Origin: Pseudomonadota bacterium
GTDB taxonomy: Bacteria; Desulfobacterota; Anaeroferrophillalia; Anaeroferrophillales; Tharpellaceae
DNA: 9,810 nucleotides
Assembly: GCA_015486445.1 (NCBI GenBank)
Contig: WFRT01000182.1
Location: 1-9,810 of the forward strand
Reading direction: 5' to 3'
Positions 1-6,099 of this stretch are shown here, one piece after another. A program made the translations under genes and the position numbers. The notes beneath the pieces are model-generated. The model was not told the origin of the DNA, did no database searches, and saw nothing but the letters and a program-made list of their open reading frames with translations. The stretch's first letter is position 1, and each line of letters starts with the position of its first letter.

Positions 1-137
1 CCTTACGCTCGCTTCGCCCGCATTGCAAAACTCGTTTACGCTTAAGACAGTTGCAATGCTTAAGGGCTCCCGCTAAACCACCCCCGCCCCCTCCTGAAAG
101 TGGGGAGATAGAATTTAGCTGAATAGTTACACGGAAG
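1..137. other. Non-coding edge region downstream of the last gene
   Basis: I see no credible gene here. The stretch follows the stop codon of the exported-protein gene, in the direction of transcription. It contains a 9-bp inverted repeat (20-28 against 51-59), two copies of GCTTAAG (40-46 and 58-64), and a C-rich block followed by a G-rich block around 78-106. No hairpin with a T tract on the minus strand is evident, so the end of the transcript is not located. The window edge prevents deciding whether this belongs to a longer repeat. Confidence 0.5.
20..59. repeat. 9-bp perfect inverted repeat with 22-nt spacer
   Basis: GCATTGCAA at 20-28 is the exact reverse complement of TTGCAATGC at 51-59. 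The intervening 22 nt include one of two GCTTAAG copies. It lacks a flanking T tract, so it is not an obvious intrinsic terminator. It could be a protein-binding site, part of a dispersed intergenic repeat, or chance. Confidence 0.35.
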
Positions 138-995
138 TTAAAACCGGGGGGCGGCAGTCGCGGGATAAGGCTGGGGAGAATAAGGTTTTAGCGCCGGGGC
201 GGCCGGGGCAAGATTGACAAAAGGCTTGAACTCTTCCGTCAAAGCCCGCAGGGGCAGGCCGGAAAACAGGGAAGTGATCCGCAGTTGGACCTCGAAGCGG
301 CTTCTCTGGAAAACGACAAACGGCATGACCACCAGTCCGTAACGGCCCTGGCTGCGGCACTGCTGTTTAAGATAGTTGACCGTGGTCTGGTTCGCAGCCG
401 GCAAAGTGAATATCTCCCAGCCGGAAAAGACTTTCAGCAGCCGGCTGATCGACTGCGTCGCCTGGGTCGTAAAATAGGGATAGGGCGTCAGGTTGCGAAC
501 CGGGGTCAGGTAGAGTTTGACCGGCCGGGGCAGAAAAACCCGGTCTCCTTCGCCGACCAGCTTGCCCCCTTCATCGACAACCGCCAGGTTGAGATGACCG
601 GCATTCTCGGTGACGGTAACCGAACCGTGGTATACCAGGGTCCGGGCCGGCTCCCCGCCACTCTCATCTCCCGCCGGCCCCTGGTCTTCGGGACGATTTT
701 CCAGCGGAGGCGGCGCGGCTTCGGCGAAAACCAGCAGTTCACTCCCGAAAGCCGGCACCGGTTCGTCGTCATACTCGATCGCGACTTCGTTGGTTTCCGG
801 CAGCCGGGCGACAATCACCCCGCGGGCCATCAGGTTGCTGTTGAGCTTGCCGAAAGCGCTGGCCTGGGCACTGTCCAAGGTGGCGGCGGCGGCCCCGCCG
901 GCAAACAGGAGCACGGCACACAGCAGGCCGATGCCGAGCCATCCCGACCCCGGCAGTCTTCTTTTTGCCCCGGCTTTTCTCATCGTCGGCGGCAT
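138..995 (-). CDS. Exported protein of unknown function (Sec signal peptide)
   Basis: I do not recognise this 285-residue protein. The N-terminus has a basic stretch (residues 6-13), a hydrophobic core (about 19-34) and a small-residue AAAA cleavage region near 35-38, giving a classical Sec signal peptide. Cys26 lies inside the hydrophobic core and does not form a lipobox, so a lipoprotein is unlikely. Residues about 57-90 and 120-156 look like two related beta-rich units separated by an acidic, proline-rich linker (92-118). Residues about 156-256 form a mixed alpha/beta segment, and the last 25 residues are rich in Pro and Ala. The ATG directly abuts the TGA of the aminotransferase gene with no spacer, so translational coupling is likely; a second in-frame Met at residue 5 is an alternative start. 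It probably acts in the periplasm or cell envelope. Its link to the metabolic genes upstream is unexplained, and it may simply be the tail of the operon. Confidence 0.8.
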   Translation of the reverse strand: MPPTMRKAGAKRRLPGSGWLGIGLLCAVLLFAGGAAAATLDSAQASAFGKLNSNLMARGVIVARLPETNEVAIEYDDEPVPAFGSELLVFAEAAPPPLENRPEDQGPAGDESGGEPARTLVYHGSVTVTENAGHLNLAVVDEGGKLVGEGDRVFLPRPVKLYLTPVRNLTPYPYFTTQATQSISRLLKVFSGWEIFTLPAANQTTVNYLKQQCRSQGRYGLVVMPFVVFQRSRFEVQLRITSLFSGLPLRALTEEFKPFVNLAPAAPALKPYSPQPYPATAAPRF

Positions 996-2174
996 TCAGA
1001 CCTTGAGGGCCTTGACGATGCGCTCCCCGGCCTCGTTGAGCCGGACTTCCGGAACCGTGAGCGAGATGCGGAAATAACCTTCGCCGGCGGCGCCAAAACC
1101 GTTGCCGGGCGTCACCACCACCCCGGCCTTTTCCAAAAACATCGACGACACTTCAGCCGAGGTCATACCGGCGGGGTTGTCAATCCAGAGATAAAAGGTA
1201 GCCTGCGGCGACTTTAAGGTAAAGCCGGCCCGGGTCAGGAAAGAAACCATCAGTTCACGCCGGCCGCGGTAGATTTCACACATCTCCCGGACACATTGCT
1301 GGTCCGCACTCAAAGCGGTGATCGCGGCTTCCTGAATGGCCTGAAACGCCCCCGAATCGATATTGGTCTTGACCTTGCCGAGTCCGGCCACAAGCTCCGG
1401 ATGGCCGATCGCGAAACCGATGCGCCAACCGGTCATATTGTAGGTCTTGGAGAGGGAATGAAACTCGATCCCGACCTCGCGGGCACCCGGCACCTCGAGA
1501 AAGCTCAAGGGCTTGTAACCGTCGTAAGCGATCTCGGTATAGGCGGCATCGTGACAGACAATGATGTTGTGGCGGGCGGCAAACTCGACGGTTTTCAGGA
1601 AAAAGGCCTCGTCGGCCACGGCCCCGGTCGGGTTGTTGGGATAATTGATGAAAAGCAGCTTGGCCTTGGCCGCGACCTCGGCGGGAATCGCGTCATAGTC
1701 CGGCAGAAAACCGTTTTCCGCTTTGAGCGGCATCTTCCAGGGCGTGCCGCCGGCGAAGGTGGTGGCGATGGCATAAACCGGGTAACCGGGATCGGGCACC
1801 AGGACATAGTCGCCGGGATCAACGAAAGCCAGCGGCATATGGGCGATGCCCTCCTTCGAACCGATCAGCGAAACGACCTCGGAAGCGGGGTCGAAATCGA
1901 CCCCGAAACGACCGGCGAACCAGTCCGCCGCGGCCTGCCGGAAGCTCGGCATCCCGACGTATGAGGGATAACGGTGATTCTCCCTCTTTTCAGCCGCTTT
2001 CTGCAGGGCCGCCACGATATGGGCCGGGGTCGGCATGTCGGGATCCCCGACCCCGAGATCGATGACATCGACACCCCGGGCCTGGACCTCGGATTTCTTG
2101 GCGTCGATCGCGGCAAACAGGTACGGCGGCAGTTTTTCAATCCGCTCGGCGAAACTTATCCTGATCTTGCTCAA
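996..2174 (-). CDS. dapL: DapL-family class I/II aminotransferase (LL-diaminopimelate aminotransferase-like)
   Basis: This is a full-length, 392-residue, PLP-dependent fold-type I aminotransferase. The N-terminal FAERIEKLPPYLFAAID segment is typical of the DapL group. Further motifs are GVGDPDMPTP (41-50), the PLP-binding NYPNNPTGA (177-185), Asp209 in CHDAAY, the Schiff-base Lys243 in HSLSKTYNMTGWRIGF, and Arg251 for the substrate carboxylate. DapL converts tetrahydrodipicolinate plus glutamate to LL-diaminopimelate for lysine and peptidoglycan synthesis. The start is TTG (2172-2174). It was chosen because homologues begin at this point and a GAGGAG Shine-Dalgarno lies 8 nt upstream. The gene follows the ACT-protein gene by 75 bp and sits in an operon with a 2-oxoacid:ferredoxin oxidoreductase. 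That context allows an alternative catabolic role, deaminating an amino acid to the 2-oxoacid used by the oxidoreductase. The aminotransferase call is very secure; the substrate is not. Confidence 0.88.
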   Translation of the reverse strand: MSKIRISFAERIEKLPPYLFAAIDAKKSEVQARGVDVIDLGVGDPDMPTPAHIVAALQKAAEKRENHRYPSYVGMPSFRQAAADWFAGRFGVDFDPASEVVSLIGSKEGIAHMPLAFVDPGDYVLVPDPGYPVYAIATTFAGGTPWKMPLKAENGFLPDYDAIPAEVAAKAKLLFINYPNNPTGAVADEAFFLKTVEFAARHNIIVCHDAAYTEIAYDGYKPLSFLEVPGAREVGIEFHSLSKTYNMTGWRIGFAIGHPELVAGLGKVKTNIDSGAFQAIQEAAITALSADQQCVREMCEIYRGRRELMVSFLTRAGFTLKSPQATFYLWIDNPAGMTSAEVSSMFLEKAGVVVTPGNGFGAAGEGYFRISLTVPEVRLNEAGERIVKALKV

Positions 2175-2249
2175 TTTCCTTGCTCCTCAGCTCCGGGCGC
2201 CGCCATCCTTTCCCGCTCCCGCGGACCGGCTTCCCGGAACCCTAAGGTT

Positions 2250-2681
2250 TCAGCTTTTGTAGATCTCGCTGCCAAAGGTTTTGATCCACTGGCTCCGAAG
2301 AACCTCCTTGGCCCTGCCGATGTCATCGACTTCGATGATCAGGATCGCGTCATCACCTTTAAGGGCGATAAAGGGATAGAGGGTTTCAACATTGACGCGC
2401 GCCTCTTTCAAAGCCCGCAGAATCACGTTGAGCCCCCCGGGATGGTCCGGGGTGCCGACCGCGATAACATCATTGGTCCGCACCGCGAAACCATTGGCCA
2501 GCAGAACATTGTAAGCCTGGTCGGGAGTGTCGACCACAATTTTCAAGGCCGGGTTCGGGGCAAGCTCGGACGAAGCCATCACGCCCTTGATGTTGATCTG
2601 TTCCTTCTCGAGGATTTCGCAAATCCGGTTAAGACACCCGGGGGTGTTGTCAATGGCAATCGAAAGCTGGGTTAAGGACAT
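2250..2681 (-). CDS. Tandem ACT-domain amino-acid-binding protein
   Basis: The 143-residue protein consists of two ACT domains and nothing else. The first (about 4-66) opens with the ligand-loop motif DNTPGCLNRICEIL, and the second (about 72-138) with DHPGGLNVILRALKEA. Stand-alone ACT proteins bind small ligands, usually amino acids, at domain interfaces and act as sensors or allosteric partners; no catalytic domain or DNA-binding domain is visible. The ATG (2679-2681) is preceded by AAGGGAG with 7-nt spacing. It lies 45 bp after the oxidoreductase gamma subunit and before the aminotransferase gene. That position suggests it senses an amino acid related to the pathway, perhaps a branched-chain or aromatic one, but nothing in the sequence identifies the ligand. 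The family call is firm. Confidence 0.88.
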   Translation of the reverse strand: MSLTQLSIAIDNTPGCLNRICEILEKEQINIKGVMASSELAPNPALKIVVDTPDQAYNVLLANGFAVRTNDVIAVGTPDHPGGLNVILRALKEARVNVETLYPFIALKGDDAILIIEVDDIGRAKEVLRSQWIKTFGSEIYKS

Positions 2682-2726
2682 TCTGGAACTCCCTTGAAAT
2701 CATCGGTTAATAAGCGGCAACGGGGC

Positions 2727-3260
2727 CTAGGAAAGATATTCCATGCCTTTGTCGACAGCCCTGCAACCGGCTTCAAAGACCGCTTTCTTGCGGCCCATGA
2801 GCAGCTTGAGACTGGAGAACACGGCCTCGCGACTCGGCACCCCGGCCAGTTTGGCAAAGGCGCCCAGCATGATCATGTTGGCCGAGCGGGCGTTGCCCAG
2901 CTCCACCGCCAGGTCATTGGCCGGCACGGCAAAGGCTTCGACATCGTGGCGCTCCGGCACCTCCTCGACAATCGAAGAGTTGTAGATCAGCTTGCCACCG
3001 CTAACCAGGCGATTGATGAAAGCGAAGGCGGAAGGCTGGTTGAGCGCCACCACGATATCCGGGGCCGAGGCGACCGGCGAGGCGATCTCTTCATCGGCGA
3101 TCGTAATCGTGCAGTTGGCCGTTCCTCCCCGCATCGCGGCCCCGTAGGCCGGCAGGTAGGTGGCATGAAAGCCCTGCAGCATGGCAGCGTTCCCGAGTAC
3201 GTTTCCCAGGGTCAGAACCCCCTGGCCGCCGGAACCGGCGCAAAGTGTCTTGACAATCAT
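2727..3260 (-). CDS. 2-oxoacid:ferredoxin oxidoreductase, gamma subunit
   Basis: This 177-residue protein is the gamma (KorC/VorC-type) subunit of a four-subunit 2-oxoacid:ferredoxin oxidoreductase. The family's glycine-rich opening GSGGQGV (9-15) and the motif YGAAMRGGTANC (39-50) are present, followed by the usual PDIVVALNQPSA segment (68-78). In this family the gamma subunit contributes to CoA binding and completes the heterooligomer. Its ATG overlaps the TGA of the beta-subunit gene in an ATGA arrangement (3257-3260), typical of coupled translation of stoichiometric subunits. Length and motifs appear complete. Indolepyruvate oxidoreductase beta subunits (IorB) are related, but the separate short alpha, beta and ferredoxin genes upstream exclude the fused IorA arrangement. 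Confidence 0.9.
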   Translation of the reverse strand: MIVKTLCAGSGGQGVLTLGNVLGNAAMLQGFHATYLPAYGAAMRGGTANCTITIADEEIASPVASAPDIVVALNQPSAFAFINRLVSGGKLIYNSSIVEEVPERHDVEAFAVPANDLAVELGNARSANMIMLGAFAKLAGVPSREAVFSSLKLLMGRKKAVFEAGCRAVDKGMEYLS

Positions 3261-4021
3261 CCTTTTTCTTTCCTCTTCTCTTCCCGTTTATCGGTCAGCA
3301 CCCCGGGCTTGTACTCCTTGACCATCTCTTCTTCAACCCACCTGCAGGCGGTTACCGGATCCATTTTCCAGTTGGTCGGACAGGGTGAGAGAACCTCAAC
3401 AATTGAATATCCCAGGCCTTCGACCTGGGTTTCGAAGGCCTGGCGAATCGCTTTCCTGGTCTTGCGGATGCCGGCCGGGGTGGCAACGCTGGTGCGCTCG
3501 GCATAGGCGACGCCGGGAAAACTGGCAACTACGTCAGTGATGTGCAGGGGGTAGCCGTCAACCTCGGGATTGCGGCCCTCGGGGCTGGTCATCGTACTCT
3601 GGCCAATGACGCTGGTCGGGGCCATCTGACCGCCGGTCATGCCGTAGACCGCGTTGTTGATAAAGATTACGCAGATATTCTCCCCGCGGTTGGCCGAGTG
3701 GATGGTTTCGGCCGTGCCGATCGCCGAAAGATCGCCATCACCCTGGTAACTGATGACAAAGAGTTCGGGCCGGGCTCTTTTCGCCCCGGTGGCAATTGCC
3801 GTACCGCGGCCGTGGGCCGACTCGATAACATCGAAATCGAAATAGTGGTAGGCCAGCACGGCACAGCCGGCGGGACAGACCAGGTAGGCCTTGCGCCCCA
3901 GGTCCAGCTCCTCCAGCACTTCGGCCACGAGCCGGTGGACAATCCCGTGCCCGCAACCCGGGCAATAGTGGGAAATGACGTCCTTTTTATAATATTTCGG
4001 CCATTTATTAAGCAGTTCCAT
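3257..4021 (-). CDS. 2-oxoacid:ferredoxin oxidoreductase, beta (TPP-binding) subunit
   Basis: The 254-residue protein carries the catalytic thiamine diphosphate site. CPGCGHG (20-26) is the hallmark near the start. GDGDLSAIG (94-102) together with NNAVYGMTGGQ (122-132) forms the TPP/Mg motif, with the GDG and NN elements about 26 residues apart as expected. The complex decarboxylates a 2-oxoacid, transfers the acyl group to CoA and passes two electrons to ferredoxin. The gene starts at an ATG 5 bp after the alpha-subunit stop and overlaps the gamma gene by 4 bp. The C-terminal tail (about 244-254) is strongly charged, rich in Lys and Glu. Substrate choice among 2-oxoglutarate, branched-chain and aromatic 2-oxoacids cannot be read from the TPP motif; the neighbouring mutase operon favours 2-oxoisovalerate. 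Confidence 0.92.
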   Translation of the reverse strand: MELLNKWPKYYKKDVISHYCPGCGHGIVHRLVAEVLEELDLGRKAYLVCPAGCAVLAYHYFDFDVIESAHGRGTAIATGAKRARPELFVISYQGDGDLSAIGTAETIHSANRGENICVIFINNAVYGMTGGQMAPTSVIGQSTMTSPEGRNPEVDGYPLHITDVVASFPGVAYAERTSVATPAGIRKTRKAIRQAFETQVEGLGYSIVEVLSPCPTNWKMDPVTACRWVEEEMVKEYKPGVLTDKREEKRKEKG

Positions 4022-4026
4022 GTCAG

Positions 4027-5088
4027 TTACATCCTTCTGTAGTAGCGGTGGATAACCCGGGAAAACTCGACCGGGGTCGGGATTACGCCGCCCGGGCGGC
4101 CGTGAAAATTGATTTCAACTCCGCAGTTCTCCAGCGCCAGGCGCACGTCTTCGACCATCTGTCCGGTGCTCATCTCGAAAACCAGGAAATGACGGATGCT
4201 TCGGGCCAGTTCCCGGAGGACCTTGTCGGGAAAGGGGAAGAGGGTTATCGGGCGAATCAGACCGACCTTGAGACCGTCCTTGCGAGCCCGCTTGATCGCC
4301 CCCTTGGCGATCCGGGCGGTCGTGCCGTAGGCGACCACGACGAACTCGGCGTCATCCATCATGTAGGACTCGTACATGGTCTCCTGCTCCGCCAGCACCT
4401 TGTATTTGCGCACCAGTTTCCAGTTGTGACGCTCCATCTCGAGACCATCGAGAATCAGCGAAGCCTGGTAGCGGCTGGGTCCGTCGCCCCGCCCTTTCAG
4501 AGCCCAGGGCTTGGCCGGCAGGGTTTCAGGGTCGATCGGTTCCGGGAAGGTCACGGGTTCCTTCATCTGCCCCATCATGCCGTCTCCGACCAGCATAACC
4601 GGGGTGCGGTAAGCATCGGCGAGGGCGAAAGCCTTGACCGTGAGGTCGGCCAGTTCCTGGACCGAGGCCGGGGCCAGAACCGGGGTCCGGTAATCACCAT
4701 GGCCGCCCCCCCGGGTCGACTGGAAATAGTCGCCCTGGGCCGGAGCGATGTTGCCCAGGCCCGGGCCGCCGCGCATCATGTTGACAATCACGGCCGGGAA
4801 CTCGAAACCGGCAAGGAAGGAGAGTCCCTCCTGTTTCAGGCTGACCCCGGGACTCGAAGACGAAGTCATCACCCGGGTGCCGACCGAGGCCGCCCCGATC
4901 ACCATGTTGATCGCCGCGGTTTCACTCTCCGATTGGAGAAAAACTCCGCCGGCCCGGCGCATGTGGGCCGCCATATATTCGCCGAGTTCATTCTGGGGGG
5001 TAATCGGGTAACCGAAATAACACCTGCAACCGGCCCGGATCGCCGCTTCGGCGATGCAGTGGTTGCCACTGATAAAAACCTTATCCAC
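4027..5088 (-). CDS. vorB: 2-oxoacid:ferredoxin oxidoreductase, alpha subunit (VorB-like)
   Basis: This 353-residue protein is the alpha subunit that pairs with the TPP subunit. Visible family motifs are GNHCIAEAAIRAGCRCYFGY leading into YPITP (27-31), LQSESETAAI (51-60) and the TSSSSPGVSLKQEG segment (75-88). The length suits the 3-methyl-2-oxobutanoate (2-oxoisovalerate) dehydrogenase VorB group as well as short KorA proteins. The start is GTG (5086-5088), overlapping the ferredoxin gene by 8 bp (GTGGATAA), with a GAGGTG Shine-Dalgarno about 4 nt upstream; no ATG fits better. In a VOR, the complex would turn 2-oxoisovalerate into isobutyryl-CoA, CO2 and reduced ferredoxin. The VOR assignment is an inference from length, similarity and the isobutyryl-CoA mutase-like genes next door; 2-oxoglutarate or aromatic substrates remain possible. 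Confidence 0.85.
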   Translation of the reverse strand: MDKVFISGNHCIAEAAIRAGCRCYFGYPITPQNELGEYMAAHMRRAGGVFLQSESETAAINMVIGAASVGTRVMTSSSSPGVSLKQEGLSFLAGFEFPAVIVNMMRGGPGLGNIAPAQGDYFQSTRGGGHGDYRTPVLAPASVQELADLTVKAFALADAYRTPVMLVGDGMMGQMKEPVTFPEPIDPETLPAKPWALKGRGDGPSRYQASLILDGLEMERHNWKLVRKYKVLAEQETMYESYMMDDAEFVVVAYGTTARIAKGAIKRARKDGLKVGLIRPITLFPFPDKVLRELARSIRHFLVFEMSTGQMVEDVRLALENCGVEINFHGRPGGVIPTPVEFSRVIHRYYRRM

Positions 5089-5305
5089 TATACACCTCGA
5101 TTGCCAGGTCGGGGCATACCTGGGTGCAGACCAGGCAGCCGATACAGGCCTCCGGATTGGCGGCCTCGGCCGGATTGTAACCCAGCCGGTTAAGCCTCGG
5201 AGAAACCTGCAGAACCTCTTTCTTGCAGTACTCTACGCACAAGCCGCAGCCCTTGCAGAAGTCGCGGCGCACCTGTACGGTAAAAACCTTGTCTTTTTTG
5301 CTCAT
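5081..5305 (-). CDS. 2[4Fe-4S] ferredoxin-type subunit of the 2-oxoacid oxidoreductase (delta)
   Basis: The protein has 74 residues from the chosen ATG (5303-5305). Two cluster motifs are clear: CKGCGLCVEYC near the N-terminus and CIGCLVCTQVCP in the C-terminal half, each with the four Cys needed for a [4Fe-4S] centre. It passes electrons from the TPP site to free ferredoxin. The start was set by an AAAGGG Shine-Dalgarno 7 nt upstream and because the cluster domain begins directly after it. An in-frame extension to a TTG at 5407 would add 34 residues with no domain character and would run through the candidate promoter. It is the first gene of the operon, and the alpha gene begins inside its last codons. 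The delta-alpha-beta-gamma order is the usual one for four-subunit KOR/VOR operons. Confidence 0.9.
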   Translation of the reverse strand: MSKKDKVFTVQVRRDFCKGCGLCVEYCKKEVLQVSPRLNRLGYNPAEAANPEACIGCLVCTQVCPDLAIEVYSG

Positions 5306-5397
5306 CGTCAGACCCTTTGGCCTCGCATTAAAAGCTCCCGGAAACCCGGTCAACCGTGCCCGCTGATCCGGGGATCGAACTTCACTAAAGAGGGAAT

Positions 5398-5426
5398 CTG
5401 TTAACAAATAGAATAGAAAAGTTCAA
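5398..5426 (-). promoter_or_regulatory. Candidate sigma-70-type promoter of the oxidoreductase operon
   Basis: Reading the minus strand, TTGAAC (5421-5426) is followed by a 17-nt spacer and TAACAG (5398-5403), with a TG one base before the -10 as in extended -10 promoters. The surrounding block is markedly AT-rich compared with the rest of the window. Both hexamers are imperfect, so this is only a candidate. It would give a leader of about 85-90 nt. Confidence 0.35.
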
Positions 5427-5462
5427 GTTTTATTTACCGGGACGGCCGCTTCCCCGCCGCCC

Positions 5463-5502
5463 GGCATAAAACAAAAAACCGGGCCTTTCACAGACCCGGT
5501 TT
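5463..5502 (-). terminator. Intrinsic terminator after the acyl-CoA mutase small subunit
   Basis: On the minus strand an 8-bp perfect stem (arms at 5495-5502 and 5476-5483, AAACCGGG/CCCGGTTT) with an 11-nt loop is followed by a T-rich tail, TTTTTTGTTTTATGCC when read through the end of the stem. The orientation fits termination of the dehydrogenase-mutase unit about 110 bp after its last stop codon. Its loop contains CTGTGAAA, which is also found in the terminator at 9141-9189. Confidence 0.85.
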
Positions 5503-5608
5503 CCAGCCAACAAACCCGCGCCGGAAATTCATCCCGGCAGCCGGGACCGGCCCGGTCGGCAAACGCTCCGGCAACGCCCGAAACCCAACGGCAGTCTCCG
5601 GTACTTTG

Positions 5609-6007
5609 TCAGGAAGCGATGTGCTCCCGGATCCAGTTGACCGTCGCCTCGACCGGGGTTCCCGGGGTGAAAATCTCCCGGATGCCGGCCTTTTTCAGTA
5701 CCGGAATGTCATCTTCGGGAATGATTCCGCCCCCGAAAACCGGGATGTCGTCGGCCCCCTGCTCTCCGAGCAGTTCGATAATCCGGGGAAACAGGTACAT
5801 ATGGGCCCCGGCCAGACTGCTGACCCCGATCACGTCCACATCCTCCTGGATGGCGGTGGCCACGATTTCCTCAGGGGTCTGGTGGAGGCCGGTATAGACC
5901 ACCTCGAAACCGGCATCCCTCAAGCCCCGGGCCACGATCTTGGCTCCCCGGTCATGCCCGTCAAGTCCGGGCTTGGCAATCAAAACCTTGATCTTTTTCT
6001 CGCTCAT
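5609..6007 (-). CDS. Acyl-CoA mutase small subunit, cobalamin (B12)-binding
   Basis: The 132-residue protein is a single B12-binding domain of the methylmalonyl-CoA mutase C-terminal type. The DxHxxG signature is present as Asp16, His18 and Gly21 in LDGHDRG; His18 would be the lower axial cobalt ligand ('base-off/His-on'). The SxL element (Ser63-Leu65 in VSSLAGAH) and the glycine-rich FGGGIIP (91-97) complete the nucleotide-tail pocket. It should assemble with the large subunit encoded immediately upstream, as in IcmB and HcmB; in many methylmalonyl-CoA mutases this domain is fused to the large chain. The ATG has GAGG 8 nt upstream. A 92-bp gap separates it from the large-subunit gene. It is the last gene before the terminator at 5463-5502. 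The B12-domain call is firm; the substrate is set by the partner. Confidence 0.93.
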   Translation of the reverse strand: MSEKKIKVLIAKPGLDGHDRGAKIVARGLRDAGFEVVYTGLHQTPEEIVATAIQEDVDVIGVSSLAGAHMYLFPRIIELLGEQGADDIPVFGGGIIPEDDIPVLKKAGIREIFTPGTPVEATVNWIREHIAS

Positions 6008-6099
6008 TTCAACAACCTCTTATGGCAAAGTCCCATCATTCAACAATCCTGTCGGCGACGCCGAACTGTAAGACGGCAAAACGCAAAACAAACTGCCGG

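Larger units (their letters stand above)
5306..5608. other. Intergenic region between the two catabolic operons
   Basis: This 303-bp region separates the mutase small subunit from the ferredoxin subunit. It holds an intrinsic terminator (5463-5502) for the upstream unit, an AT-rich promoter-like block (about 5398-5435) in otherwise GC-rich DNA, and a leader of roughly 90 nt before the ferredoxin start. Between the mutase stop and the terminator (5503-5608) there are several short GC palindromes but no convincing gene. Confidence 0.55.

Noticed and set aside
78..106. C-rich/G-rich hairpin as terminator for the last operon
   Set aside because: Only about four strong pairs can form and no T tract follows on the minus strand.
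285..1217. 310-codon open frame on the plus strand
   Set aside because: It is antisense to the exported-protein gene and the end of the aminotransferase gene, with no domain or convincing Shine-Dalgarno.
4048..5193. 381-codon open frame on the plus strand
   Set aside because: It is the shadow of the oxidoreductase alpha subunit, whose motifs are unambiguous.
5306..5407. N-terminal extension of the ferredoxin subunit to an upstream TTG
   Set aside because: The added 34 residues have no domain character and the extension covers the likely promoter; the ATG at 5305 has a good Shine-Dalgarno and sits directly before the cluster domain.
5520..5560. GC palindromes (CCGGGACCGGCCCGG and similar) before the mutase small-subunit stop
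   Set aside because: They are short, common in GC-rich DNA and lack a T tract; the clear terminator lies further downstream.
6008..6099. Possible regulatory element in the 92-bp gap between the mutase subunits
   Set aside because: The only structure is a 13-nt odd palindrome (TCGGCGACGCCGA) that cannot form a stable hairpin with a normal loop, and there is no T tract or promoter-like pair.
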